Below are positions 11,685-22,638 of a stretch of DNA of 64,000 bases, one piece after another. Source of the stretch: Isoetes taiwanensis. Lineage: Eukaryota; Streptophyta; Lycopodiopsida; Isoetales; Isoetaceae. The notes under the pieces were generated by a model. That model saw only the letters and a program-made list of their open reading frames with translations, was not told the DNA's origin and ran no database searches. The position numbers and the translations under genes are program-made. How positions within the stretch are numbered: the first letter of the stretch is position 1; every line of letters begins with the position of its first letter. Where the stretch lies: contig JAJEKV010000412.1 of NCBI GenBank assembly GCA_021234155.1, positions 62,001 through 126,000 on the forward strand, read 5' to 3'.

Positions 11685-11694
11685 CTATATAAGG
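11685..11694 (+). promoter_or_regulatory. TATA box ahead of accessory ORF-B
   Basis: CTATATAAGG lies about 105 bases before the ATG at 11799, followed by a pyrimidine-rich leader. It is inside the retrotransposon, far downstream of where its LTR promoter would be. The homologous ORF at 53922 has CTATAAATAAG at a similar distance. Confidence 0.5.
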
Positions 11695-11798
11695 GGACCT
11701 CATTTGATATTTTCTCTTCATCAAGTTTGCTCTTACCCTCAATTTTCCAGCTCCTTCCCAATCTTCCCAAATCTTTTTCTACTCCAGTCTTTGGCTCA

Positions 11799-13290
11799 AT
11801 GGTGCCTACAAACTTCATCGAATGGTACAACAGTGCCAACACATCAGTAAGATATCAGTAGAGGAGGCCTTTCAAGTCTTTGATCATCTCATCGATCTTC
11901 ATGCAACTTTGACCCGGACACCCTACTACATCGACATTATCTGCCAGTATGATCAGCAGATATTGCCCTGGGAAGTCAGCCTTCCTCCAAGGGGGGGAGG
12001 GAGGGAACCTGGGAAGTCGGTTTTCCTAGAGTCACTGAGTCAAGTCTTAGGTGGGGGTTCCAGAGTTAAAACCTAGATGTGGGACAGGTCGAAGAACATG
12101 CCAGATTACATGAGCTGCAAGATCCATAGACACAGATATGTCTCAGCACACGCAATCTTGTCCTTGTTCATGCATTTCAAGACCATCAACAATCCATACA
12201 ACCCTTGGACCTCGTACCTATGAGCACAAGGGTGGACCAGGGCCTCATTCATGAGCTCGATACCACAGAATACGTCTACCACGTCACATCTTCGGAAGCG
12301 CCTCAAATTGAAGAGGACTATGAAAAAGAGGAGGATGATGACCAGGAAGAGGAGAGCAGGCTAGCAGCAAGGATGGGAAGGCGGATCACGAGGCACGATG
12401 AGGATCTCAGAAGAGCCAACAAACCACCCATAGGCATCACTGCCTTGTCCCCGGTGGTTATCGAAGGGGAGGAATACCTCTTCGCCAATGACATCCTCCA
12501 CCATACTGCTTAGAAGAAGGGCTTAGAATTGACGAATTCATGGGGTTAATTGCAGAAAGGCGACAGAAGGATCTCATCGACTACACCTACTAGGAAGTCC
12601 CAAGAGAGATAGCAGAATGACATTCTTATGCCGGGGAGACAATGTCGGATGTGGCGGCATACGAATACATAAGGCATATGTACCATCATCAACCACCGGT
12701 CATCTAGGAAGAAGAGTTTCAAGCAATACAAAGCACATTATACAAGCCAGGGAAAGCCCAAGCTCTCGCCATCTTGTCCGAGCAAGAAGCATGCAGGAAG
12801 GGTCTAGCAACATCAATCTAGATAATGCAACCACCATATGGAGAGACCACGAAGATCTCCTGGCAGTGGATGTCTATGGCAGCGCGGTAGGGAGGAAGGG
12901 TACGGGAACACCGCTAACAAGACCTGAGAGGTGGAAGGCCCTTCGATACTACCTTCCGGTACTAAGCCAGGGCTAGATGATAGTATTTTACAAGGACTTC
13001 AGCCCAAGGGGAGAGGAGGTCATATCACTTCTGATCACAATCACAGGGTTTGGCCAGCATGCCAAGACGAGGGAGAACACGGATCACCTCATCCTCTTCA
13101 AAAGATCCATGGCACTCTGCAGCCTCGACTTCGTCCGAGGTCATCTAAGAGATGCGCCCTTGACAGTAGTGGCGTGGCTCGAGCACTACAAGGTGGAGCA
13201 TCAAGAAACATCCTACACAACATCGGCAAGGGTCTTCGACTTAAAGATGTGAAGAATTTCTTCAAATCCATGAAGGGCTCCCAGCACTGA
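11799..13290 (+). pseudogene. accessory ORF-B of the plus-strand chromovirus (decayed)
   Basis: This reading area lies between the hairpin modules and gag and is homologous to 53922-55456 in the younger element. Shared blocks are an N-terminal FQVFDHLIDLHATL (versus FQVFVKEIDIQATL), a central FSPRGEEV with GFGQHAKTRENTDH, then KRSMALCSLDF (versus KRAMALDLFDF), and a C-terminal KDVKNFF (versus AQVKKFL). Between these is an acidic stretch rich in Asp/Glu (12300-12350). The frame is broken by stops and shifts, for example after MVPTNFIEWYNSANTSVRYQ. No known domain is recognised and function is unknown. Position upstream of gag recalls the extra ORF of Ogre/Tat elements, but this element has a chromodomain. 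Confidence 0.65.
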
Positions 13291-13559
13291 AAGCTTTCCT
13301 TCCTTCCCTATGTATTAAGACGTATCAAATGTTTTAAATTTTCAAGTACTATTCTTTTTATAATATTTTAAGCTTCCAATTGTATGACCATGTCATGATT
13401 GAAATAATACATTGTTAACTTATTATAAATTGAGTTTCAATTTGATTTCTTTTACGAGTAATAAGAATTAATATATAAATGTCGTCATAATGGATAACCT
13501 TCAATAACAAACATGGTTAATATTTGCAGCCAAAAGCACTAGCTCAGGCTCACAAGGTC

Positions 13560-14850
13560 GGGGCAGGCAGCATCACTGGCAACCTAGAAAACTTTTCGGC
13601 CGAGAACAAGAGGACGAGGAGCACATGTCGGCTGAAGCCATCAATCGGAGGCTTGTATAGATGCACAATTGAATGGAACAACTGATGCAATGAGCAACGC
13701 CACTAATGCATGCACAGGAATATGGACCAATGCCGCCTCCACCACTTCGGGAACTAGACCAAGCAGCTCAACTAGAATAGGAGGAAGTCCATGTGCCTGA
13801 GAAGAATAGAAAGAGGAAAAAAAGAAGCAGGAGAAGCCCAACTCCTTCTAGCTCCAGCCAAACGGGTAGTACAAACAGTGAATCTTGGAGCAGCTCCGAA
13901 AGTGAGATAGATACCTCACAAGGTACGAACAGGAACCATAGGGCAGGGGACTACCAAAAAAAGGTCGATAGTGCCATGAGCAACATGTGGAGAACTCGAA
14001 AATTGGGGCAGTTCTCCAGGAAGAACGGGTCAGAAATGGAAGTTGAAGCTTGATTGGATGAAATGGAAGACTTTGGAAACTCATATGGGATGAAAGATAA
14101 AGACATAGAAAAAGTGGCAACAATAAATTTGATTGGCCCAGCACATATTTGGTGGAAATGATATGCTAAGTCAAACAAGCTAAAAAGAATCAATTGCAGA
14201 TTCAAAACCTTCAGTAAGACTTTCCACAAGCATTATGTCCCAAGGTCGCACACAAACAGACAGATTCAGTAGTTCTATAGACTGGATCAGGGGAACCTAT
14301 CAGTGGCCAAATATACAGAGGAATTTATAAGGCTAAGGCTAAATGTTCCAAGGACCACAGAGAGGCAGGCTGTGAATGGTTATATTGAGAGATTGAATAG
14401 CAACATTAAGAGATTAGTTCGGGCCATCAATCGAAAAACAGTTGGGGAGGCCGAAAACAAAGCACTAAGCTTGGAGGAAGCACCGCTAACCCCAGGGCAG
14501 AAACAATCATTCTACAAGGGGAAAGCAACAGGCTCTTATCCACCAAAGCAAGCATCCACCACACCAAAGGGCAACAGTCTCAAGGGAGGATGGATAGAAA
14601 AGGCTCAGAGGGGGATCAGAAGCATCAAGGGGGCCCATCGGGGAAGTCAGTGAAATATTTTCTGGATAGTATTCCCAAGGAAAAGATAGAAGAGTGCATC
14701 AAGAAGAGACTATGTTTCAGATGCTTTCAGCCGGGACATCGTGCGCATGATTGCCCTTTTGTTATGCAAGCAGCCCTGGCAGAGCTTATACTGGGAGTCG
14801 TCAACAGAACTGGACGACGACAACGATGACCAACAGGAAGCACATGACTA
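13560..14850 (+). pseudogene. gag of the plus-strand chromovirus (decayed)
   Basis: The frame is fragmented. It starts with a basic Arg/Ser-rich stretch (EKNRKRKKRSRRSPTPSSSS at about 13800-13860), continues through a capsid-like region with KYTEEFIRLRLNVP (14310) and ends with a CCHC zinc knuckle, CFRCFQPGHRAHDC (about 14711-14755), which binds RNA in retroelement nucleocapsids. A parallel copy, minus strand, lies at 44470-45693. The zinc knuckle keeps all four ligands, but stops and shifts elsewhere make the protein non-functional as read. Confidence 0.8.
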
Positions 14851-14954
14851 TATAGAAGGTGAGTGTAGAATTTGTACAACCATTGACTCAGGTGATGTCA
14901 TAAGTTAGTCCACAGTTATTTCGGCAGAGGGCATCATAGATGATTAGCACTATG

Positions 14955-15319
14955 TAATTCTTATAGACACAAATAGCTCCCATAACTTTGCTTCGCCCAG
15001 GTTGGCCACTTTATTAAAATCCAAGCCCCTCAAATCAAAGCCAAGGCCAGTCATTATGGCAAGTGCGGCAATTCTCTATATCAAAGGAAGAAGAGTCAAT
15101 TTTGACATAGACCTAAGCGGAACCAAGTTGACTCTGGGGGCAGAGGTCATGGACGTAGGTAAACATGACCTTATAGTCGGCATGGAGTTCTTGAAGCCAA
15201 CTAAGGCAATGATCGACTGCGACAGACATGAAATCTCGATCACGGCACCCGATGGCAACCATTTCGTGGTTAAAGGTAAGGAAGTCCCTTATGTAATGCA
15301 GTGTATGTCCTTGAAGTAG
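14955..15319 (+). pseudogene. retroelement aspartic protease with altered active site
   Basis: The protease would process the Gag-Pol polyprotein. At about 14962 the active-site triplet is DTN (LIDTNSSHNFASPR), where the intact counterpart at 57067 has DSG. The flap and following strands (FDIDLSGTKL, VGKHDLIVGMEFL) are well kept. Loss of the glycine after Asp-Thr should impair catalysis, so this copy is most likely dead even without its other lesions. A stop at 15317-15319 separates it from RT. Confidence 0.8.
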
Positions 15320-15394
15320 TTGCACAAATCCATAATGAAGGATAAAGTTGAGCACATCCTTAGGCTACAGACCATTGAGCCTGATTAAGAGCAG

Positions 15395-16171
15395 CAAGGT
15401 GAGTCAAGCTTGAAACAATTGCCCAGGCCAGTTGCGAGGCTAATCAAAAAGTTCCATGATATTTTTTCGGATGAAATTTGTGAGTTGCCGCCCTATAGAG
15501 GCGTGTAATATGAGATTACACTAGCACCGGGTGTTAAGCCTATCAGTAAGGCTCCTTATAGGATGAGCATCCCAGAGCTAGCAGAGCTCAAGAAGCAATT
15601 GCAGGAGTTGCTAGAGCTGGAATTCATTAAGGCAAGCGTATCACCCTTCGGGGCGCCCATTCTCTTCGTAAAGAAGAAGGAGAGAAGTCTAAGGATGTAT
15701 ATCGACTACCTTCAGTTGAACAAGCAGACGGTAAAGAACAAATACACTTTGTCTAGGGCAGATGACTTGATGGATCAACTCCAAGTAGCGAAAGTCTTTT
15801 CCAAGGTAGACTTGAAATCAGGTTACCATCAGATAAGAATCAAGAAAGAAAATATCCATAAGGCCACCTTTATAATACGGTATGGCCATTATGAATTTGC
15901 AGTCATGCCTTTCAGCCTATCAAATGCCCCAACAATGTTTTTGGAGAAGTTAAGACGACACTGTTTGTTCGGCAAGCTTTTTAAGTGCTATTTTGTTACA
16001 ACGAAAGTTGAATACCTAGGTCATATTGTTTCAGCAGAAAGTGTAGCGATGGATCCGTCGAAGATAGAAGCCATAGTAGATTGGCCAGCACCAAATAACG
16101 CCTTCGAAGTGAGAAGCTTTCTTGGCTTAGCAGGCTACTACCGGGAATTTGTTAAAGACTTTGCTAAGTAG
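15395..16171 (+). pseudogene. Ty3/gypsy reverse transcriptase lacking its catalytic box
   Basis: Recognisable RT blocks are [49 protein letters not shown], and [12 protein letters not shown], then directly [20 protein letters not shown] and [11 protein letters not shown]. Compared with the copy at 57.7-58.4 kb, about 40 codons are missing after SNAPTMF in frame, including the FFDDI metal-binding motif. The deletion leaves an open frame but removes polymerase activity. Confidence 0.85.
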
Positions 16172-16680
16172 GCATCCCTTTTATCGGACCTCACTAAGAA
16201 TAACAAAGGTAAAAGATTGGGTGGCACATTGTCTAGAGAATGTTCAAGCTTCATTCGAAAAGATCAAAGAAGCCTTAACAATAGCACCAGTGCTCACCCT
16301 ATCAGATTCAAACAAGAACAAGCTAGTAGCAACGGATGCAAGTAAACTAGCAATAGGTGGAGTTCTTATGCAAGAAGGAAGTGTGGTAGCCTATGATTCT
16401 AAGAAGATGAATGACGCCGAACAACGTTATCCAACGCATGATCAAGAACTTCTAACCATCGTAAGAGCTCTTCATATTTGGAGGCACTATTTGTTTGGTA
16501 GGAGATTTCAGTTAGATATTGACCATCAAAGCCTCTAATATATTTTCACATAACCACTCCTCAATCTGAGGCAAAGACACTGGATAGAAATCCTCGAAGA
16601 GTATGACTTCGAGATAGTCTATAAGCCATGCAAATTAAATGTGGTTGTCGATGCTCTCTCTCTCGCCGGCTATTGGAGAG
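16172..16680 (+). pseudogene. retroelement RNase H domain
   Basis: [20 protein letters not shown] holds the first catalytic Asp, followed by KKMNDAEQRYPTHDQELLTI with the Glu, and DIDHQSL with the third acidic residue. Then a stop, and LNLRQRHWIEILEEYDFEIV and a degenerate NVVVDAL end the domain. It degrades the RNA strand of the RNA:DNA hybrid in an active element. Confidence 0.8.
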
Positions 16681-17480
16681 TCGAGTGCATTGTAACGCCA
16701 TCTCCACCTTGTCCAGTGAATTCGACAAAAAGATTGAAGATGTCTTTCCTTCAAGAAAGGAATTCAAGGAAGTATGGACTAGCCTCTGCAAAGAAGCAAG
16801 GACAGATAAAGAAAGAGAAGCTTATAAAAGATATAAGAAGGAAGGCAATCTTCTCTACCACAAGGACAAACTTTGCGTCCCTGAGGCATCAGGAGTAAGG
16901 AAGTTAATCCTCCACGATACTTATAATAGCCCAATAGTCGGCCATGCAGGGTTATGAAAACTTACTTCAAGATAAGAAGCAGTTACTATTAACCTGGCAT
17001 AAAGAAGGACATAGCTAATTACATTCGGCAGTGTCAGTTGTGTCGGCAAACGAAAGTGGAGAAACTCCGAATTCCGAGAACTTTGGAACCCTTGGCAGTA
17101 CGAACTGCAAAATGGGAGGTTGTGAGCATGGATTTTATAACCGGACTCCCAAGAACAACAAGGGGCCACGATGTCTTAATGGTTGTGGTCGACAAGCTAT
17201 CAAAGATGGCTCACTTTTTGCCATGTCGAACCACGGATACAGCCTTGCTTTTGCAAAAGAAATATTTAGATTGCATGGGATGCCAAGATAAATCATCTCC
17301 GATGGGGATCCCAAGTTCATAAGTGCCTTCTGGAAGGACTTCTGCAACACAATCTAGACTCCATGAGTACAACATATTATCACCAAACCGATGGACAGAC
17401 GGAGTGCACCAATCGAATTTTAGAAGACATGTTGAGGAACTATGTATGGAATAAGGAGTCAAAATGGAGTGACTATATTT
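16681..17480 (+). pseudogene. retroelement integrase, C-terminally deleted
   Basis: The N-terminal HHCC zinc region is visible (HDTYNSPIVGHAGL, later QCQLCRQTK-like sequence). The core begins with WEVVSMDFITGLPRTTRG (first catalytic Asp in MDF), then VVVDKLSKMAHFLPCRT and, in another frame, ISDGDPKFISAFWKDF (second Asp). Near 17480 the sequence jumps from the integrase core to a segment that in the intact layout lies about 460 bases further on (compare 59730 with 60190), so the core's end and the DNA-binding domain are deleted. Confidence 0.8.
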
Positions 17481-17539
17481 AATTGGTACCCGGAAGAGGT
17501 CTTGACTCCAACTTTGTTGGAGATGACAGAGGAACAAAT

Positions 17540-17735
17540 CGAAGTAGTCCCTGAGCTAAGAAGACAAGAAGGTCCCAGTTCCTCCAATACTTGGTCAAGT
17601 GGAAGCACTTGTCCGTAGAAGACACAATATGGGTATTGAAGCAAGATCTAGAGAAGCAATACCAAGAATTTATGAAGCAATTCGACGACCAAGTCATCTC
17701 CAAATTGGTTGACGCCAACCTTGTCAGGTGGTAAG
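17540..17735 (+). pseudogene. chromodomain at the integrase C terminus
   Basis: FLQYLVKWKHLSVEDTIWVL matches the chromodomain core (LVKWK...D.TW), ending with ISKLVDANLVRW and a stop at about 17733. In chromoviruses this domain is thought to guide integration to marked chromatin. The motif identifies the lineage as a Ty3/gypsy chromovirus. Confidence 0.75.
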
Positions 17736-17825
17736 CTTGTGTATGCCTTAGTACAAGTGCAGGAAAGCATATGCATTCTAGGATAGTTGGGGTGCATACT
17801 TGAAGATCTTGGAGTGTAGACGATG

Positions 17826-18624
17826 ATGAGATCCCCTCCTGGGGCATTCTTTAGGCCAGTACGCACCAAGAGTGTGCATGACCAGAAAGGTCATGTGAGA
17901 GGATACGTGGATGGCTTCTTTGGGCTTTTAGTCCAAAGAGGGCTTTTAGTCCAAAAGGGCGTCTATGGTCCAAAGAGGGCCTTTGGTCCAAAGAAGGACC
18001 AAAGGGAGCGTGCACGCTATATAGTAGCTCGAGGGAGAGCTCTGGGGCAGTTGTGTCTTAGCTGAAGGCTCGTGGTTGGGTGGTGAGATAGCGTGCCATG
18101 TCAAGAGTCCATTTTAGTGGTATCAGAGCAACAAGTTTCGATGGCCGGTTCTCCTGCCAATGTTAGCGTTGAGGATGAAGAGTTCAAGGAAAAACTTTTT
18201 GAGTTAGAGCATGACAATTCGCTCATGAGAGAAAAACTTGCAGCTGCCGAGGCTCGTATTGCGGAGCTGCAAGAACTGGATTCTCTGCGAGCGTAGGTGG
18301 CACAGTTGCAGCAAGCTGCAGGGCGTCCACGTAGTGGCATCAAAACGGGTGCCAATGTCAAAATTGAATTCAAAAAGTATTCCGCTGCTACTAGTGATGC
18401 GGATGAACTTTTCGCATGGCTCCGGGATTTGAATTCATATTTTGCTAAGACTAAGGATGACGAAGACACTCAATTATATTTTGCTGCCTTTGGTCCAAAG
18501 GAGGACGAAAGGGAGCGTGCACGCTATATGGTAGCTCGGGGGAGAGCTCTGGGGCAATTGTGTCTTAGCTGAGGGCTCGTGGTTGGGTGGTGAGATAGCC
18601 TGCCACGTCAAGAGTCCATTTTAG
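17826..18624 (+). mobile_element. truncated small LTR element with PBS and gag start
   Basis: Sequence at about 17970-18116 is repeated at 18488-18624 (CCTTTGGTCCAAAG, GGGAGCGTGCACGCTATAT, AGTCCATTTTAG). TGGTATCAGAGC follows the first copy at about 18119. After it an ORF starts at about 18140 (MAGSPANVSVEDEEF), with a heptad-like coiled coil (LEHDNSLMREKLAAAEARIA), a stop at 18294, then a gypsy gag segment (FAWLRDLNSYFAKTKDDEDT) that runs straight into the second repeat. The layout is LTR, PBS, gag N terminus, LTR 3' end, with everything else deleted. Tandem variants of TTTGGTCCAAAG precede the first repeat. Confidence 0.65.
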
Positions 18625-18634
18625 AGGAGCACAG

Positions 18635-18980
18635 CATCGTGGGCAATGATGGGATCATTAGTGGGTTCCCTAGCTTAAAACCTTCGGGGCCATGATGCAC
18701 TGCGGGGTGTGCGTGATTGAAGAGATCATGCAAGAGTAGGCACATGATCGTGGACGATGATGGGATCATCGTTAGGATGTCTCTATGCCACGATGCATGA
18801 CACATGCACATGACCATAGGGGGGTCATGATGAGGTAAGTGTGATCATGTGCAATGATGGGATCATCTGGGATGTTCCGTAGCTTAAACCCCCAGGGGCA
18901 TGAGGCACTGTGGGTGTACACGATCAAGGGGTTTTTGTACAAGGTAGCACCCGATCATGGGTGATGATATGATCGTCTTA
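18635..18980 (+). repeat. degenerate array of about 105-bp units in the chromovirus 3' region
   Basis: The core ATCGTGGGCAATGATGGGAT occurs in variants at about 18635, 18747, 18844 and 18954. A GATGATGGGACC-like core also occurs at about 60530 in the younger element, so the unit is an old part of the 3' untranslated region that has been amplified here. Confidence 0.6.
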
Positions 18981-19430
18981 ATCCTATGGGCCATGACCGA
19001 GTGCAAGGTAGTAGGGGTAACCTTGAGTTAGTAGTTCGGCTCAAGGAGGTAATTTGGGGGGTGGTCCCCTAAAACCACAAACTTATTAACTAAACTAACG
19101 TAATGTGCTACTTTGCAGGCCAGTGAAGGGGAGCATGGAGGAGGGAACACGTTACGAGAAGAAAGGAGTCATAGATTCTAGACTTAACTCTAAACTCCTA
19201 AACTTGTTGTGATAATGTTGTGTACAATTTTGATAGTAATACTTGTGATGGCTATATAATTTTGTATAAGTATAAATATAGCCTTACAACTACATAATAA
19301 GAAATTAATGGGAAGTTAATTGTTTCAATAAAGTTAAGTCTTTATATTCATGTTGTGAGTTTTGCAGGGCTGTTGCAGGTTCGTCACCTTAGCGTAATGC
19401 TGAGGACAACATTATCCTAAGGGGGGAGAA

Positions 19431-20978
19431 TATGACGTTGCCCATAAATATATGCCATAAATACGTATATTTTTGGGCCACATCACTGTACAAGTCATAG
19501 CCTTGTACACCATAATAGGTGGAAAATGGAGCATGGCTAAGTTATTCATATAACTTAGCTAACCTTAGGCTTAAGGCCATTTCCACATGGCTTTATCCTA
19601 TTGGGCACCCACCACATGGAAGCACCCAATTGGAGCCACGTGGCAGTGACATGAAACCTTAATCTATAAGTACCCTAACCCTAACCCTAACCCTAACCCT
19701 AACCCTAACCCTAACCCTAGGCCACTTTTCGGCTCCACCTGCCTTGAGACATGTTCTTCGCTTGGAACTCCGTTTCGAACAATGTTCATTGCAGCCCAGG
19801 TATACATAGTAGCTTCATAGGTAGATCATATGGAACCTAGAATTCTAGATGAGTTAGTATCATATCTTGCTAGTAGAACCTTCCTAAAACCCTCAGTTTA
19901 GATTTCGAACCCTGAGTAAGGAACCTTAACAAGTAGGTAGATTTATGTGTGTAGATTAGATGTTATCTTCATTATTTGTCATAATTATGTTGATATACGA
20001 TGATGGTTGATCTTATATTTGCACCTCTTGTATATTGGGAAGGGGGGTAGAGACCTAATGGCCATTATCTAGATAATGCTCCTAGTTTAGACCCCCAGTT
20101 CCTATTATTATTGCGGCCTATGCATAGGAACCCACCCGGCTACAGGGGCTATGAAGTGACTTAGCACCATACAACGGGGCTTGTCGCAAAGTGGAGGCCC
20201 TGCTGAGCGCGGCTAAGGGGAACCCATAGTGGGCTAGGCCTATAGTCGGTCACTTCGTGTGGGTCGGGTATGGGTCCGACACTTCCTGGATCAATGGTGT
20301 CTCCCTGACTCTCAAGAGTTGCAGGTGTTGGCCTGGCTCTTGTTTTGGGAAGTTCAGTCGAGTACAAATCGTGTGTCGCCACAAGCCGCCCATGGAGCCA
20401 CTAGACCTCGAGAAGCGGAGATGCAACCCTTCCTATCTCATCGGACCGGGGAGATGCAACCCGAAGTAGTCTCAATGGGTGATACCATGAAGCTACGTAT
20501 CCGACAGGTTATAGTCCCGCCAAAGCCCGATTTAGCCTATCTGCAAAGTATGCACAGAAGGGGCGGATGAAGTGGTCAACCCTAGCCATTGTCTATAGCT
20601 AGTGCCACCATTGTCATATCTCGGTCTGCTCTATCTTGAGGTCCAACTATCAGTCTACTTGCCTTACGAGCCCGAGCCTGAGTAGAAGCTCATATGTTTT
20701 ATGACAGGATGATATCTTTGATGTATCAATGGTTGTACGGATATGTTACCCTTCGAGGTAGTTGAATGTATTGTTATTGCTAGTGTTGACGTTATGTTAT
20801 GTTTCTGCTGTTATAGGAGCCCATAGGAGAAGGACGCACAAGACACCTTCGTGTCCCCTTCCCGTACCAGAGATATCTTGGGTGTGGGATCGACGAAGGG
20901 CCCATGCGGCCAGAGGACTAGATGGGGGATTTCCTACGAGATGTACAACGGGGCATCGTATATTTGTGAGGAGCGTCA
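19431..20978 (+). mobile_element. 3' LTR of the plus-strand chromovirus
   Basis: A purine tract (AAGGGGGGAGAA, about 19419-19430) is followed by TATGACGTTG, a degenerate TGTGACGTT start as in the LTRs at 49690 and 61318. The end is degenerate, near GAGCGTCA at 20978. It contains a telomere-like repeat (19673-19719) and the conserved block TATTGGGAAGGGGGGTAGAG (20033). No 5' LTR is present; the element's left end is cut at about 10.95 kb. Confidence 0.7.
19673..19719. repeat. telomere-like (CCCTAA)n tract inside an LTR
   Basis: Seven to eight units of CCCTAA, i.e. TTAGGG-type rather than the common plant TTTAGGG. Related LTRs have one or two AACCCTAAC motifs at the same place after the TATA box, so local expansion inside the LTR explains it better than a former chromosome end. 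Confidence 0.9.
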
Positions 20979-21119
20979 GAAGCTTGAAAAGGTGATCTTC
21001 CATTGTGTTGTAAACCGAAAAGTCATCTATCTTCACGTAATTCTGAAAAACAGAAATTATGATGCACTGAAAATTTGAAGATAAGATAAGATAAGATGAA
21101 TTTTTACGTCCACTGGAAC

Positions 21120-21985
21120 CCAACGGGTTATGGGAAGGAGAATTGGACAAACCGAAGGGTACTACTTTGTAGGCAAAACTGCCCTACGGTGTGATAAAAG
21201 TCGAATGGAGATCTGATTGTATCCTGAAAATCTATCCATAAAGGAATACATTTCATGGTCAACCATCTCTTCAAGAACTTGATTCTTTGAAGAGTAGTAG
21301 GAAGTGGCCACACTCTGTGGCCAGATTGAGTTTCCGGTAATCCATGCAAGCGTGAATCTTACCGTTGTGATTTAGAGCAATAACAATGGCGCTCACCCAC
21401 TCATAGCATTTGACTTGATAGATGACGCCGGCATCTAGAAGTTTAGCCATCTCGACCTTCACACGGTCACGGTAGTTGGGATTGAGCATGTACTGTCATT
21501 GCTAGATGGGACATGAGTCAGGTTGTTTGGGAATAATCAATTTCCCTAACTCTTTCTTGATGGCATGTAAATCTTTATAGCTCCAAGCAAAAATATGTTT
21601 GCATTTTTTAAAGAGGCTGAGGGCACGACTTCTGTGTGGCTTAGAAAGACCGGCCGCTAAGTGAATGGGTTAATTTTGTCCCAAATCAATGATCTCCACT
21701 TCTGGAGTTTGAATGCCTGGAATAACATTAGCATCTGTGACTGGATGAGCAGCTGGCTGAACTAAAAGAGGAGGTTCAACACTGGCAGTATTAAAGAACA
21801 AAGATTGTTGATCATGATCAACAAAGGCTCTCCAGCTTTCCAAACATCAATTCCAAAGGGAACTGGAGATCACTACTTCTAATGGTAAGTTGTGGAGCTA
21901 TGTCTTGAGGATGAGTGATATGGTCATTGGTGAGTTTGGTATCATAAGGAGCTCGATAAATTTTTTGATACCCAGTTGATGGTTC
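21120..21985 (-). pseudogene. Ty3/gypsy protease-RT linker and RT start (minus-strand family)
   Basis: On the minus strand, HIFAWSYKDLHAIKKELGKL is followed by LNPNYRDRVKVEMAKLLDAG, VIYQVKCYEWVSAIV, then KIHACMDYRKLN, and, after a frame change, SFIDGFSGYNQI near 21200-21240. This is the opening of a gypsy RT; the catalytic FVDD region and all that follows are missing. The upstream half (21500-21985) is frame-broken linker. It is probably the other half of the integrase remnant at 10.1-10.9 kb. Confidence 0.75.
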
Positions 21986-21989
21986 TGGC

Positions 21990-22638
21990 ATAATATATGA
22001 TAAGAATACGTATATTATACTGCCATGTCACTGATACATGTCAAACCAACGACATGTACACGGCAACCGTATAGAGTCCTATTTTGAAATATGACCATTG
22101 GAACTATTAACCTATGCCTATAACCATTGCCACGTGGCAATAACCCTGAATGACCCTTTAGATGCCAACCCTAAAAGTGTCATGATAAAAGGAGTCTGGA
22201 ACCCTAAAAGTGCCCCTTTCAGATTCCAGCCTCCAGAGCTCATATTGCACTTGCGCCAGATCCATTCCGATCTACCAGCACTAGTAAAGCTCACTTTGCC
22301 AAGCAGATCATCAAGCCTTGATCTCGAGTCGACCCAAAAGTATGGACGTCATTCGAGGACTGGACGCGAGCCAAGGATCTGGTATGTGATCGATCTGACG
22401 TGCAATGCCGGCTTCTCGACCGACATTGAGCCGAGTTTGCATCTTTTCTTAGCCCTAGCAGATCTCTAGATTCATAGATCTCAACCTCTAACGAATGAAA
22501 CTAACTTTGTATTATTAGGTAGATAGATTAGAAGTTATTCTGTGTTTCAAGTTCATATGGATGATGATGGTTTATCTCTATGTGCACCTCTTGTCTATTG
22601 GGAAGTGGGATAGAGACCCAGAGACTTTGTAGATGATG
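21990..22638 (+). mobile_element. 5' part of a chromovirus LTR, interrupted
   Basis: AATACGTATATTATACTGCCATGTCACTG-like sequence matches the beginning of the LTR at 19431, and CTATTGGGAAGTGGGATAGA at 22596 is the shared LTR block. The match stops at TTTGTAGATGATG, where a second LTR begins with TGTGACATTCC at 22639. This looks like an LTR into which another element inserted, with the remainder lost. Confidence 0.55.

Noticed and set aside
19673-19719. Chromosome end or ancient telomere fusion
   Set aside because: The tract sits inside an LTR with matching flanks in other LTRs and is short.
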